Shown here piece by piece: positions 16,035 to 24,915 of a DNA stretch of 62,701 bases. The position numbers and the translations under genes are program-made. The notes beneath the pieces were generated by a model. It saw only the letters and a list, made by a program, of their open reading frames with translations, made no database searches and was not told where the DNA came from. Position 1 is the first letter of the stretch; every line of letters starts with the position of its first letter. Source of the stretch: Alphaproteobacteria bacterium (lineage in GTDB: Bacteria > Pseudomonadota > Alphaproteobacteria > Elsterales > Elsteraceae); the NCBI GenBank assembly GCA_013298565.1, contig JAAFIC010000008.1, positions 1 through 62,701 on the forward strand, in the 5' to 3' direction.

Positions 16035-16913
16035 ATGACCGAAAATCCGGCCCTGCTCACGCACCTAACCCGCATTGCCGAGGCGCTGGAGCGGTTAGCG
16101 CCCGCGCCGACGCCGGAGTTCGATCTTGCAGCAGCCGATGCGTTCGTGTGGCACGCCGACCGGGGCTGGCTAGAGCCAGTGCCGTCGGTGGCGCGGGTGG
16201 AAATTGCGCTGTTGCAGGGCATCGGGCATTCTAAAGACGCGCTGGTTGCGAATACAGAACGGTTTGCGCGCGGCCTGCCTGCCAATAATGCCCTGCTGTG
16301 GGGCGCGCGCGGCATGGGCAAGAGTAGCCTGGTGAAAGCCGTTCACGCGGCGATCAACGCTGCGGCCCCCGCCAATCCGGCCCAGCGTTTGGCGTTGATC
16401 GAAATTCACCGCGAGGATATTCCGTCGCTGCCCGCGCTGCTCTCGGTGTTGCGCGGGCAAACCCGGCGCTGCCTGCTGTTTTGCGACGATCTGTCGTTCG
16501 ATGCGGGGGACACGACCTATAAATCGCTGAAGGCGATTCTGGATGGTGGCATCGAGGGTCGGCCTGAAAACGTGCTGCTCTATGCCACCTCCAACCGCCG
16601 TCACATCCTATCCCGCGAGATGATCGAAAACGAGCGCTCGACGGCAATTCACGCAGGCGAAGCTGTGGAAGAAAAGGTTTCGCTGTCGGATCGGTTCGGT
16701 CTGTGGCTAGGGTTCCACGCCTGCGATCAGGAAACCTATCTGGCGATGGTCACGGGCTATGCCGCCCACTTCGGCTTGCCCTACCCGCCGGAGGCTTTGC
16801 GGGCGGAGGCGCTGGAATGGGCGATCACGCGCGGCGCACGCTCGGGCCGCACTGCCTGGCATTATATCCAAGATTTGGCTGGGCGTTTGGGACTAGAAAT
16901 GAGACTCACATGA
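16035..16913 (+). CDS. DUF815-family AAA+ ATPase
   Basis: The 292-aa protein belongs to the DUF815 family of P-loop ATPases. The Walker A motif is GARGMGKSS (about residue 95, in NNALLWGARGMGKSSLVKAV). LLFCDDLSFD gives Walker B, and LLYATSNRRHIL is the sensor region. The family is widespread in alphaproteobacteria and its cellular role is not settled. A GGAGAAAG site precedes the start. The MATE gene begins inside its stop codon (ATGA overlap), so the two are co-translated. Confidence 0.85.
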   Translation: MTENPALLTHLTRIAEALERLAPAPTPEFDLAAADAFVWHADRGWLEPVPSVARVEIALLQGIGHSKDALVANTERFARGLPANNALLWGARGMGKSSLVKAVHAAINAAAPANPAQRLALIEIHREDIPSLPALLSVLRGQTRRCLLFCDDLSFDAGDTTYKSLKAILDGGIEGRPENVLLYATSNRRHILSREMIENERSTAIHAGEAVEEKVSLSDRFGLWLGFHACDQETYLAMVTGYAAHFGLPYPPEALRAEALEWAITRGARSGRTAWHYIQDLAGRLGLEMRLT

Positions 16914-18310
16914 CAAAAGGCGCTTCGGCGGCGGCGTGGCGTACAGAAGGCTGGGCCATGCTGGTTCTGGCCGGGCCGGTGGCGCTTGGGCAACTGCTGC
17001 AAATGGGCATGAACCTGACCGACATGCTGGTCATCGGCCATTTGGGGAAGGAGCCGCTGGCGGCAGCGGCGCTCGCGCAAGGGCTGTGGGTGTTCTTCTG
17101 GTTCTTCGGCATGGGCCTTGCCACTGTTACCGCGCCCATGCTGGCGCAGGCCCAGGGCGAGGGCGATACGGCGGGGCAAGCGCGGATTCTGCGGCAGGGC
17201 TTGGGGCTGAATACTGTCATTGGCTTGGGGATTGCCCTCTTCCTGGGGTTCTCGGAAACGCTCCTGCTCTGGCTGGGGCAAGCGCCCGCGCTGGCCAAGG
17301 AAGCCGCCCATTACCTCGATGCCTTGCGCTGGTCGATCCCGCCGCTGTTGCTGATGACGGTGGTTCGTAATCTGCTTGTCACGTACCACAAGGCCAACCT
17401 GTCGCTAGTCTTTGCGGCGGGGGCGTTTGGGGTGAACGCGGTGCTGGATTTACTGCTGGTTTTCGGCGGGCAGAGCATTGGCCTGCCGTGGATTCCGGCC
17501 TTCGGTCTGATCGGTGCAGGGATTGCCACGGCCACGGGGTGCTGGCTGATGGTGGCGGCCATGCTGATCTATATCACCACGCAAGCACCCTTTGCGGCGC
17601 TGTGGAAAGCGGGCGGCGCGTGGCGGCCCGAGGCAGCGTTGTGGCGGCGGATGCTGACGCTCGGTCTGCCGATTTCGATTACGATGGTGATGGAAGTGGG
17701 GCTTTTTGCCATCGCCGGGATAATGATGGGTTGGCTGGGGACCGACGCACTGGCCGCCCACCAGATCGCCATTCTTCTGGCTTCCCTTACCTTTATGGTG
17801 CCTTGGGGTATTTCCCAAGCCGCGACAGTGCGGATTGCGGCGGCGGTTGGGCGCGGCGAGCCGGAGGCTGCGGCACGGGCGGGCTGGGTGGCGCAGGGCA
17901 TGGGGCTTGCCGTCATGGGATCAGCGGCGGTGATTCTCTGGCTGATACCCTATCCGCTGGCGCGGCAGTTTCTGGATGCCGAAGCAGCGGCGAATGTGGC
18001 CGTGCTGGAGTTGGCCGTAACCTATCTTACCATCGCCGCCCTGTTTCAACTGTTCGACGGAATGCAGGTGATCGGCACGGCCAGCCTGCGCGGCCTATCA
18101 GACACCCGCGTGCCGATGCTGTTTGCCGTGTTCGGTTATTGGGGCGTGGGGCTGACCACCAGCTATCTGCTAGGCTTCGTGCTGGATTGGAAAGGCGTCG
18201 GTGTGTGGATCGGCCTTGCTTTGGGCCTTGCCACGGTCTCGTTCCTCATGGTCTGGCGCTTCCGGGCGTTGACACAGGGCACCGGGCGGGCGCTTCCGCA
18301 GCCAATTTAG
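16910..18310 (+). CDS. MATE-family multidrug/Na+ antiporter
   Basis: The 466-aa membrane protein has twelve predicted helices in two homologous halves. The N-terminal pattern GPVALGQLLQMGMNLTDMLVIGHLG and the mirrored QIAILLASLTFMVPWGISQAATVRI in the second half are typical of the NorM/MATE exporter family, which uses Na+ or H+ gradients to export cationic compounds. The start ATG overlaps the stop of the DUF815 gene. A terminator follows, and then a composite hairpin element separates it from upp on the other strand. Confidence 0.9.
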   Translation: MTKGASAAAWRTEGWAMLVLAGPVALGQLLQMGMNLTDMLVIGHLGKEPLAAAALAQGLWVFFWFFGMGLATVTAPMLAQAQGEGDTAGQARILRQGLGLNTVIGLGIALFLGFSETLLLWLGQAPALAKEAAHYLDALRWSIPPLLLMTVVRNLLVTYHKANLSLVFAAGAFGVNAVLDLLLVFGGQSIGLPWIPAFGLIGAGIATATGCWLMVAAMLIYITTQAPFAALWKAGGAWRPEAALWRRMLTLGLPISITMVMEVGLFAIAGIMMGWLGTDALAAHQIAILLASLTFMVPWGISQAATVRIAAAVGRGEPEAAARAGWVAQGMGLAVMGSAAVILWLIPYPLARQFLDAEAAANVAVLELAVTYLTIAALFQLFDGMQVIGTASLRGLSDTRVPMLFAVFGYWGVGLTTSYLLGFVLDWKGVGVWIGLALGLATVSFLMVWRFRALTQGTGRALPQPI

Positions 18311-18317
18311 CCATAGG

Positions 18318-18350
18318 AAGGGCCGCCCGTTCCACCGAGTGGCCCTTTTA
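18318..18350 (+). terminator. Terminator of the MATE gene
   Basis: AAGGGCC (18318-18324) pairs with GGCCCTT (18341-18347), followed by TTT. It lies seven bases after the MATE stop. It abuts the composite hairpin element, so this junction carries both a classical terminator and the repeat. Confidence 0.65.
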
Positions 18351-18488
18351 GAGCCGCGCGCCTTAACTCTGGCGCGGCTCTATAAGCCGCCATTGCGGCG
18401 GCGGCCAAGGGCACGGATGCGCCCGCCCGGCGAGGGCTAAAAAATAACCTATAGCGTCGTGCGTCTAATTTAACGCACGACGCTATAG
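18349..18488. repeat. Composite hairpin element, copy 1 (MATE/upp junction)
   Basis: The element reads, in order: hairpin A with arms AGAGCCGCGC (18350-18359) and GCGCGGCTCT (18372-18381); hairpin B GCCGCC-ATTGC-GGCGGC; hairpin C GGGCAC-GGAT-GCGCCC with one mismatch; the string GGCGAGGGCTAAAA; and a 40-nt hairpin D (18449-18488) with a perfect 16-bp stem CTATAGCGTCGTGCGT and an 8-nt loop. Copies 2 (39976-40114, inverted) and 3 (44404-44571) are nearly identical through A-C. It ends two bases from the upp stop. Confidence 0.85.
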
Positions 18489-18489
18489 C

Positions 18490-19176
18490 TCAGTGATCCT
18501 TGGTGCCGAACAATCTATCGCCCGCATCGCCAAGGCCGGGGACGATATAAGCGTGCTCATTCAAATGGCTGTCGAGCGCGGCGGCATAGACCGGCACGTC
18601 GGGGTAGTTGGCATTGAACACGCGCATTCCCTCCGGCACGGCCACCAGCGCCATAAAGCGGATATTCTCGCGCGGCACATTATTCTTCAGCAGCACATCG
18701 ACGGCGTGAACGGCGGAGTTACCGGTGGCCAGCATCGGATCGGCCAGAATAAACATGCGCCCGCCGGGGGTGGGCAGGCGAATAAGATATTCCACCGGCT
18801 TCTTGGTTTGCGGATCGCGGTACAAGCCGATATGGCCCTGGCGCGCGGAGGGGACCAAATCCAGCAGCCCTTCGACCATACCGAGGCCCGCGCGCAGGAT
18901 GGAAACCACGGCCACCTTCTTCCCCGCAATCACCGGCGCGTCCATGTCTTCAATCGGCGTGGTGATGCGCTCTAAGGTCAGCGGCAGGTCGCGGGTGATC
19001 TCATAGCCCATCAACAACGAGATTTCGTGCAGCAACTGCCGAAACCGCACGGTCGAGGTGGCCGCATCGCGCATATGCGAGAGTTTATGCTGGATCAGCG
19101 GGTGCTTCAGCACGCGCAGGTTTGGAAACTCCAGTTCGCGCGGATCGGTGTCGGACTCTGCTGAAGCGTGGGCCAC
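18490..19176 (-). CDS. upp: Uracil phosphoribosyltransferase Upp
   Basis: The 228-aa enzyme converts uracil and PRPP to UMP in salvage. N-terminal hallmarks [15 protein letters not shown] and [17 protein letters not shown] are present. The PRPP-binding loop is [19 protein letters not shown] near residue 145, and the C-terminal DAGDRLFGT closes the uracil site. The N-terminus is about 15 residues longer than in many homologues, so a later start is possible. Convergent with the MATE gene across a composite hairpin element. Confidence 0.93.
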   Translation of the reverse strand: MAHASAESDTDPRELEFPNLRVLKHPLIQHKLSHMRDAATSTVRFRQLLHEISLLMGYEITRDLPLTLERITTPIEDMDAPVIAGKKVAVVSILRAGLGMVEGLLDLVPSARQGHIGLYRDPQTKKPVEYLIRLPTPGGRMFILADPMLATGNSAVHAVDVLLKNNVPRENIRFMALVAVPEGMRVFNANYPDVPVYAAALDSHLNEHAYIVPGLGDAGDRLFGTKDH

Positions 19177-19250
19177 GCCTTCCCCCTCTCATAAACGATA
19201 GCGGCGGCATCTTAGCGGCCCCTATCGAGGGACGCCAGTTGGCGCGCAGT

Positions 19251-19287
19251 AAAAAACCCCGCTGGGCGATCCCTGCGGGGTTTTTTT
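19251..19287. terminator. Strong terminator downstream of rpmB
   Basis: The arms AAAAAACCCCGC (19251-19262) and GCGGGGTTTTTT (19275-19286) form a perfect stem around a 12-nt loop, with T/A runs on both sides. It follows the rpmB stop on the minus strand by about 20 bases. Confidence 0.85.
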
Positions 19288-19308
19288 CGTCGAAGCTAAC
19301 CGTGGCGC

Positions 19309-19605
19309 TTAGGCGGCAACCTTAGCGGCGGTCGCCTTCTCGATCTGCTTCTTCAAACGCAACACATCGCCGGTGAGTTCCGACGAGCGGGCCTTACCGA
19401 GGTAGGCATCGAGGCCGCCTGCGTGCTCGATGGAGCGGATGGCATTCGTCGAGAGGCGCATACGCACCACACGCCCCAGGGTGTCGCTGGTCAGCGAGGC
19501 AACCTGAAGGTTCGGCAAATACCGCCGACGCGACTTATTGTTGGCGTGGCTGACATTGTTGCCAGTGAGCACACCTTTGCCGGTGACGGCGCACCGTCTC
19601 GCCAT
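19309..19605 (-). CDS. rpmB: 50S ribosomal protein L28
   Basis: The 98-aa basic protein starts MARRCAVTGKGVLTGNNVSHANNKSRRR-type, the universal L28 signature, followed by RRYLPNLQ and VRMRLSTNAIRSIEHAGG. The length is typical of alphaproteobacterial L28. It is monocistronic with its own terminator, between upp and the DHH phosphoesterase gene. Confidence 0.97.
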   Translation of the reverse strand: MARRCAVTGKGVLTGNNVSHANNKSRRRYLPNLQVASLTSDTLGRVVRMRLSTNAIRSIEHAGGLDAYLGKARSSELTGDVLRLKKQIEKATAAKVAA

Positions 19606-19746
19606 GACCGTATCCCCTATATGTAACGGTTAATCCTGAACAACTGTCCCGAAAACCCGAAGGCCCTCGGAACGGCCTGAGAGACGGCGTGTATAGGCAG
19701 CGCCGGGTTAAGCGTCAAGCGAAAAGCGTTGATTGGACTCGGGGTT

Positions 19747-20688
19747 TTAGCCTTCGTCGTTTTCGCTCGCCTGCATGTCGGGCAGCAGTTCGGCAATGAT
19801 GGCCTCAACCCGCTCAGGCGGCACTTGGCAGGTGCCTGCCGCTGAATGCCCGCCGCCGCCATAGCGCAGCATCAGCGAGCCGATATTGACCGTGGAGGTA
19901 CGATCGAAGATGGATTTGCCGCACGCCAGCACCACGTTCTGCTTTTCCCGGCCCCACATCACGTGCATCGAAATCAACGAAGACGGGTACATGGCGTAAA
20001 TGAAAAAGCGGTTGCCTGCAAAAACCTGCTCTTCCTCGCGCAGGTCAAGCACGACCACATTGCCTTCGATCCGGCCAATGCGCTCCAACTGCAACTTAAA
20101 CCGCGTTTGCTGCTCTTGGTACATCGCCACGCGCTCTTGCACGTCGGGGTCGGCAATGACCGGGGCAAGCGCGCCCGTCCGCAGCATTTCCATCAGCTTC
20201 ATCATCAGATCGTAATTGGAAATGCGGAAATCGCGAAAGCGCCCCAGGCCCGTACGGCTATCCATCATGAAGGACAGCAGAGTCCAGCCTTCGGCATCCA
20301 GCACTTCATCGAGGGTCCAATCGGCGCTATCGGCGCGGTCCACGGCGAACATCATCTCATCGAGGCTCTCGGGGAAATGATCGGCCCCGCCATAGTGCCG
20401 CCAGACAACGCGGGCGGCAGAGGGCGCATCAGCATCAATCACCACGCCGTCTTGCTCGCCCTTGCGCTCCAGTTCGGACGAGTGATGATCGAACGTCAGG
20501 GCAGCCCCCGGCACATGGGGCAGGTTACAAATAATATCCCGGCCGGTTACGGGGACTTTACCGTCTTGCATATCCTTGGGGTGGACGAACAAAACATCGT
20601 CGATCAGATCGAGTTCCCTCAGCAGCGCGCCGCACACCAACCCATCGAAATCGCTGCGCGTAATCAGTCGATACTTACCATCGGCCAT
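19747..20688 (-). CDS. DHH-family phosphoesterase
   Basis: The 313-aa protein has the DHH domain motifs in order: RSDFDGLVCGALL with Asp13 and Asp15, a DRADSADW region, and the family-naming DHHSSE near residue 68. The C-terminal DHHA1-type glycine motif GGGGHSAAGTCQV lies near residue 285. Such enzymes hydrolyse short oligonucleotides, polyphosphates or cyclic dinucleotides; the exact substrate cannot be read here. The gene stands alone between mltA and rpmB on the same strand. Confidence 0.82.
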   Translation of the reverse strand: MADGKYRLITRSDFDGLVCGALLRELDLIDDVLFVHPKDMQDGKVPVTGRDIICNLPHVPGAALTFDHHSSELERKGEQDGVVIDADAPSAARVVWRHYGGADHFPESLDEMMFAVDRADSADWTLDEVLDAEGWTLLSFMMDSRTGLGRFRDFRISNYDLMMKLMEMLRTGALAPVIADPDVQERVAMYQEQQTRFKLQLERIGRIEGNVVVLDLREEEQVFAGNRFFIYAMYPSSLISMHVMWGREKQNVVLACGKSIFDRTSTVNIGSLMLRYGGGGHSAAGTCQVPPERVEAIIAELLPDMQASENDEG

Positions 20689-20785
20689 GTTTTTCTCCCG
20701 GCTTCCGAAAATCCTTAAAACTGGGGCGATGGTTGGTCAGATACGCTTGAAATGCAAGTGAAGAGGCCGTGTTAATCTCAAGAAG

Positions 20786-22015
20786 TCAGCCAACAGGGGC
20801 GGCGCCGCGTGGCAGCAGCAGAAAGTAGCGGCCTTTGGCCTTCATCCGCCCGGCACGATCAGCGGCAACATCGCCATAACCCCAAAACAAATCGCCGCGC
20901 ACGGGGCCGCGAATAGCGCCGCCGGTATCTTGCGCCACGACGAGGCGGCGCACCGGCCCGGTCTTGCTACCCTCGCCGGGAACATCCTCCAACTCCAGCC
21001 ACACGGGCGCGCCCAAGGGCATAAAGCTGGGATCAATGGCAAGCGAGCGGCCCGGCGTAAGCGCCACGCCCTGCGCCCCCAGTGGCCCGTCGCCCGAAAG
21101 CTCCCGGAAAAACACGAAGGAGGGATTGGTGTTCATCACCTCTGCCGCCTCTTTCGGGTTGGCACTCAGCCATGCCCGAATGCTCTGCATCGAGACTTCA
21201 TCACGCGGGATCGCGCCCCTGTCGGCCAGCACGCGGCCAATCGGCACATAGGCTTGCCCGTTCTGGGAGGCGAAACCGACGCGCATCACTTGCCCATCGG
21301 GCAGAATCACGCGGCCCGAGCCTTGGATTTGCAGAAAGAACGCATCAATGGGATCATCGACCCACACGAGTTCCAACCCGCGCCCGCGCAAACTGCCTGC
21401 TTCAATCGCCTTGCGGTCGGCATAGGGGCGCAAGCGGCCTTCAACGACCCGGCCTGCAATCCGCTGGCCACGCCAATCGGCCCGCCAATCAACCAGGTCT
21501 ACGGAAATCAGGTCTTCGGGGCGGCGGTAGAGCGGAGTTTGAAAAACGCCGCCAGCCCGGCGCGCGCCGCGCAACTCGGCCTCGTAATAGCCCGTAAACA
21601 GCCCCTGCCGCCCGTCCCGCCCGCTCACCTCGAAAGGTTGGAAATGGCTTTCCAGCGCTTGTTTGAGGGCGGGTGTCGTGCTGGCCTGAGCAATGGCAGT
21701 GCAACCCACGCGCCAGTCCGCAACTTTGCCGCCCTGCCCATTAGGGCCAACGGGGCGGGTATCGTCTTGCCCTGTCAGCCGATCACAACTGCGCGTCAGT
21801 GCAGGCTTTGCCGCCAACAAATCATCCTGCGACCAGTCGGCAAGATCGCTGAATTTCGCGGGCTTCAAAACCACTTGATCGGGGAGCGACGGCTCGGTGG
21901 TGCCCGTCGCAGGGCCGCGCGTCCCAATGTCGCCGCAGGCCGATAGCAGCAGGAGTGCGCTGACCGCCAGGGGGGCCAAGACGCGAGGCAGGAGAGAGGC
22001 CGAAAAGAAAACCAT
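20786..22015 (-). CDS. mltA: Membrane-bound lytic murein transglycosylase A, lipoprotein
   Basis: The product (409 aa from the ATG at 22015) cleaves peptidoglycan glycan strands with formation of anhydro ends. A lipoprotein signal is visible: a hydrophobic run ending in the lipobox LLLSACG at about residues 22-28. The MltA domain follows, with FTGYYEAELRGA, RADWRGQRIAGRV, IQGSGRV and, in the 3D domain, DPSFMPLGAPVWLE and VVAQDTGGAIRGPVRGDLFWGYG with catalytic-type Asp residues. A frame extension to a TTG at 22087 exists but adds no signal-like sequence. It lies just downstream of the Tim44-like gene, a frequent alphaproteobacterial pair. Confidence 0.9.
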   Translation of the reverse strand: MVFFSASLLPRVLAPLAVSALLLLSACGDIGTRGPATGTTEPSLPDQVVLKPAKFSDLADWSQDDLLAAKPALTRSCDRLTGQDDTRPVGPNGQGGKVADWRVGCTAIAQASTTPALKQALESHFQPFEVSGRDGRQGLFTGYYEAELRGARRAGGVFQTPLYRRPEDLISVDLVDWRADWRGQRIAGRVVEGRLRPYADRKAIEAGSLRGRGLELVWVDDPIDAFFLQIQGSGRVILPDGQVMRVGFASQNGQAYVPIGRVLADRGAIPRDEVSMQSIRAWLSANPKEAAEVMNTNPSFVFFRELSGDGPLGAQGVALTPGRSLAIDPSFMPLGAPVWLELEDVPGEGSKTGPVRRLVVAQDTGGAIRGPVRGDLFWGYGDVAADRAGRMKAKGRYFLLLPRGAAPVG

Positions 22016-22104
22016 CAGAGGATCAACCGGCGGGCACGAGGGAGAAAACCTAGCACCCCGCCTGCGTGCGAAGAGAGAAGGGGCCAAGAGAAAGAGGGGG
22101 GGGG

Positions 22105-22722
22105 TTAGACGACGCCCGCGCGGGTTTGGCTCAACTGCCAGTTCGGGTCTTGGCTTTGCACATCGCGGCGGAAGGTCCAGATATCGCTAATTTCGCCGCC
22201 GCCAACCTGTTCCGAGATAAAGCGCACTGTAACCAAGGCAATCGGCCCATCCATCCGCACATCGGTAAGATCGGCGGCGATGATGCGAACCAGTGGAACC
22301 GGCTCCGGCGCGCCGCGCTGCTGGATAGCCGCTTGGAAATCGCGGAAAACGCTCTCGCTCAGCAGCGGGCGCAGCGCCTCGGTACTGCCATCGGCATAGG
22401 CTTGCACGATCATCTCATACGCGCCGCGCGCGCCGCCGAGGAAGGAGACTTCCTCGAAATTTCCATCGAACTGGCTGAGTTCTTCAATCCCCTCCGCCAA
22501 GGAACGCGGCTCATCCACGGGGCGTTGCGCGCGCGGGGCGGGCGTGGGGAAAGGCAGAATTTTGCCAGGGCCGCTCATAATGTCGGCCTGGTCGGCGTCG
22601 GCAGTGCGTTCTAGCGGGTTGGCCCGTGGGCGTTCGTCCCCCGTGCGCTGGCCGAGCACGGACAGCAAGCGGTACAACAAAAACGCGGCGATCACCGCAA
22701 ACAGAACGATGGATTCCAGCAC
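22105..22722 (-). CDS. Tim44-like domain protein (TimA type)
   Basis: The 205-aa protein starts with one membrane segment (LESIVLFAVIAAFLLYRLLSVLG), then a proline-rich linker, then a Tim44-like domain from about residue 75 (FLGGARGAYEMIVQAYADGS, then ALRPLLSESVFRDFQAAI, and a beta-rich end with RFISEQVGGGEISDIWTFRRD). In alphaproteobacteria this membrane protein is found beside secB and mltA and is related to the mitochondrial import motor subunit Tim44. It is divergent from the phosphatase-secB genes. Confidence 0.88.
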   Translation of the reverse strand: MLESIVLFAVIAAFLLYRLLSVLGQRTGDERPRANPLERTADADQADIMSGPGKILPFPTPAPRAQRPVDEPRSLAEGIEELSQFDGNFEEVSFLGGARGAYEMIVQAYADGSTEALRPLLSESVFRDFQAAIQQRGAPEPVPLVRIIAADLTDVRMDGPIALVTVRFISEQVGGGEISDIWTFRRDVQSQDPNWQLSQTRAGVV

Positions 22723-22912
22723 GAGGCACCCTCGATTCCAACAGTTGGGTAGAAAATTCCTCGTTCCTACATAGGCCCGCCCCTCTCAAAGGGCAAGCGG
22801 CCCGTTTGGGCGGAGCGCAAAATCTTGCGCCTTGAGCGCTGCTGCGACTAGCCCTTGCGCCTTCGGCCCTCTATTCTAACCCTATGAGACTTAAAGGGGA
22901 GCCGATTTCATC

Positions 22913-23470
22913 ATGCTGATGGTCCGTCACGGACAGTCGGAGTTCAACGCGCATTTTAACCTAACGCGCCGTGATCCGGGCATCCGCGATCCCGATTTGA
23001 CCGACGAAGGGCGGGCGCAAGCCCGGATCGCCGCAAAAATCATCGCCGATCATGGCAGCGTTCGCGAAATCTGGTCGAGTCCTTATCGGCGCGCGTTGCA
23101 GACTGCTGAGATTATCGCCGAGCATCTGCGCGGGCAAATCCACACGGTAACCCCGCTGGTGGGGGAGCGCGCGGCGTATTTCTGCGACTATGGCAGCGCT
23201 CCGCAGGTGTTGCACGAGAGTTTTCCGCACCTCCGCTTCGATCACCTCGCTCCGCAATGGTGGCCGGATCACGAGGAGCCAGTGAGCGCCCTACACCTCC
23301 GGGCCGAGCGCTTCGTGGCCGAAACCGCCGCGCATACGGCGCGCGACGGTTTGTTGATCGTCTCGCATTGGGGCTTCATTCAGGCTGTAACCGGCTTGCC
23401 CGTGGGCAATTGTTCGGTCGTGAAAGTTCCCGCCAATCCCAGCGCCGCCACGGTTGTACACGCAACCTGA
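22913..23470 (+). CDS. Histidine phosphatase family protein
   Basis: The 185-aa protein has the phosphoglycerate-mutase-like RHG motif at its start (MLMVRHGQSEFN, His6), the SSPYRRALQTAEII arginine motif at about residues 58-71, and the second catalytic histidine in IVSHWGFIQAV near residue 150. All catalytic residues are present. The substrate is unknown; such enzymes dephosphorylate small molecules or proteins. It lies 62 bases upstream of secB, probably in the same transcript. Confidence 0.88.
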   Translation: MLMVRHGQSEFNAHFNLTRRDPGIRDPDLTDEGRAQARIAAKIIADHGSVREIWSSPYRRALQTAEIIAEHLRGQIHTVTPLVGERAAYFCDYGSAPQVLHESFPHLRFDHLAPQWWPDHEEPVSALHLRAERFVAETAAHTARDGLLIVSHWGFIQAVTGLPVGNCSVVKVPANPSAATVVHAT

Positions 23471-23532
23471 GCCGTGCTACGGGAGCCTTACGCCTCGGCT
23501 GGGGCGACCTTATTCCATAGGATACACAAGAG

Positions 23533-24024
23533 ATGAGCGACGAAAACCAAACCAACGGTCAAGGCAGCGATCAGACTGAGGCCGCGCCGATTACCATTAA
23601 TGTTCAATATGTGAAGGATCTATCCTTCGAGAACCCCAACGCCCCTGCAAGCCTAGTGCAGCAAAGCGCGCCGGACGTGGAACTGCGCGTCGATGTTGGC
23701 GCGCGCCAGTTGGGGCCGAACCTGTTTGAAGTGCTGCTCAGCATCAACGCCAGCGCCAAGCATGACGACGATGTGGCCTTCTTGGTGGAATGCGCCTACG
23801 CGGGCGTCGTAACGCTGAATGTGCCGGACGAGCATTTGCAGCCCGTGCTGCTGATCGAAGTGCCGCGCCTGCTGTTCCCCTTCGCCCGTAGCATCGTGGC
23901 GAATGCCGTGCGCGACGGCGGCTTCCCGCCGCTCATGGTGCAACCCATCGACTTCCTCGACCTCTTCCGCCGCCGCATGGCCGCAGCGCAAGCCGAACAG
24001 GACGAAACGGTGGGGACGGCGTAA
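23533..24024 (+). CDS. secB: Protein-export chaperone SecB
   Basis: The 163-aa cytosolic chaperone holds precursor proteins unfolded and delivers them to SecA. Family signatures include INVQYVKDLSFENPNAP at residues 20-36, VDVGARQLGPNLFEVLLSINASAK, VECAYAGVV, and the C-terminal LLFPFARSIVANAVRDGGFPPLMVQPIDF. The gene is full length and its last 85 bases occur again, degraded, at 24837-24910 beyond a toxin-antitoxin pair. Its original terminator is probably the one at 24916-24953. Confidence 0.97.
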   Translation: MSDENQTNGQGSDQTEAAPITINVQYVKDLSFENPNAPASLVQQSAPDVELRVDVGARQLGPNLFEVLLSINASAKHDDDVAFLVECAYAGVVTLNVPDEHLQPVLLIEVPRLLFPFARSIVANAVRDGGFPPLMVQPIDFLDLFRRRMAAAQAEQDETVGTA

Positions 24025-24025
24025 A
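23941..24025 (+). repeat. secB 3' end, intact copy of a direct repeat
   Basis: These 85 bases (from CAACCCATCGACTTCCTCGA to the stop codon plus one A) encode the SecB C-terminus. A degenerate direct copy occurs at 24837-24910. The PemK-type toxin-antitoxin genes lie between the two copies. Confidence 0.85.
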
Positions 24026-24043
24026 GGTTGACGGGGTGATCAT

Positions 24044-24073
24044 TTTTACGTAATTTACGCTATATACGTAAAA
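24044..24073 (+). promoter_or_regulatory. Palindromic operator/promoter of the PemK-type module
   Basis: TTTTACGTA (24044-24052) and TACGTAAAA (24065-24073) are perfect inverted repeats 10 bases upstream of the antitoxin start. The centre contains ATTTACGCTATA, and TATATA at 24061-24066 could act as a -10 box. Antitoxins of this type usually repress their own promoter at such a site. Confidence 0.6.
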
Positions 24074-24083
24074 GGAAAACCCC

Positions 24084-24329
24084 ATGACCAGCCCCGTTCC
24101 AGCGTCGGAGTTCTCGCGCAATTTCGGTCGCTATCAGGATCAAGCCATGACCGGCGTCGTCCGCGTCTCCAGTCATGGCCGGATTGTCGGCGGCTTCCTC
24201 TCCCCGGCTGAACTGGACCGCTATGAGCGGCTGAAGCGGCGGGAGCGTGGGGTGATGGTCGTCGGGACGCTCTCTGATGATGTTGTCGCGGATATCACGG
24301 CGGCAGAATACGGTGCCGCCGCCGGATGA
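24084..24329 (+). CDS. Phd/YefM-like antitoxin
   Basis: The 81-aa protein begins SPVPASEFSRNFGRYQDQA, then VVRVSSHGRIVGGFLSPAEL, the beta-strand pattern of Phd/YefM antitoxins (EFSRNF helix, V.V..HGR..GG.LSP). The C-terminal part (after residue 50) would be the toxin-neutralising tail. The start codon lies downstream of a palindromic operator, and its stop overlaps the toxin start (ATGA). The module lies between two copies of the secB 3' end. Confidence 0.78.
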   Translation: MTSPVPASEFSRNFGRYQDQAMTGVVRVSSHGRIVGGFLSPAELDRYERLKRRERGVMVVGTLSDDVVADITAAEYGAAAG

Positions 24330-24760
24330 CCCTGCCCGTTCCCAGGCCGGGCCTCGTCATCCGCTACGGTTTTTTATGGAGCCATGAAGCGGCGCGGGGA
24401 CAGACGGAAGCCGCAAAAGATCGTCCCTGTGCCGTTATCGTCGCGGTCCGCAAGACCCCGGAGGGCGATCTACGCACCATCGTTGCGCCCATCACCCATA
24501 AGCCGCCGGACGATCCGGCAGCCTCCATCGAACTGCCCGCCCCCTTATGCCGAACACTCGGGCTTGAGGGCGGTCGGCACTGGCTACGCTTCGATGAGCT
24601 GAATGGGTTTGCATGGCCAGGCTTTGACCTGCGCCCGTTACCCGGCACGGAGGGTCAGTATGACTATGGGATGCTGCCCCGCGACCTGTTCGAGACCGTG
24701 CGGCGCGCCATCCTCCAACGTCAACAGGCCCAGCGCGGAACAATCCTGCCGCGCGACTGA
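24326..24760 (+). CDS. PemK/MazF-like toxin
   Basis: The 144-aa protein begins PVPRPGLVIRYGFLWSHEAARGQ and contains KDRPCAVIVAV and TIVAPITHKPP, the strand pattern of the PemK/MazF mRNA-interferase fold (G..IRY..L, RP..V..., ..v.PIT...). The N-terminal insert WSHEAARGQTEAAKD is typical of the longer alphaproteobacterial PemK-like group. Coupled to the upstream antitoxin by a four-base overlap. RNase activity is inferred from family resemblance. Confidence 0.68.
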   Translation: MTLPVPRPGLVIRYGFLWSHEAARGQTEAAKDRPCAVIVAVRKTPEGDLRTIVAPITHKPPDDPAASIELPAPLCRTLGLEGGRHWLRFDELNGFAWPGFDLRPLPGTEGQYDYGMLPRDLFETVRRAILQRQQAQRGTILPRD

Positions 24761-24836
24761 AGGGCAGAGAGACTCTATGCGGCCTTAGCAAGAGCGATAG
24801 CGAACAGCACACCAAGAGCTTGGCGGAAACAGGGTC

Positions 24837-24910
24837 CAACCCATCGACTTCCTCGGCCTCTTCTGCCGCCGCGCAAGCCAAACAGGAAGAAACGGTGGGG
24901 ACGGCGTAAA
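24837..24910 (+). repeat. Degenerate second copy of the secB 3' end
   Basis: The 74 bases match the last 85 bases of secB (23941-24025), including the stop codon, with an 11-base deletion and four substitutions. Both copies end in GAAACGGTGGGGACGGCGTAAA-type sequence (last 22 bases the same in order). After this copy comes a strong terminator that fits secB, so the intervening 0.8 kb appears to have been inserted at the end of secB. Confidence 0.85.
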
Positions 24911-24915
24911 ACGAA

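Noticed and set aside
20930-21946. Open frame of about 338 codons antisense to mltA
   Set aside because: Same reason: it mirrors a confident gene and its translation has no family features.
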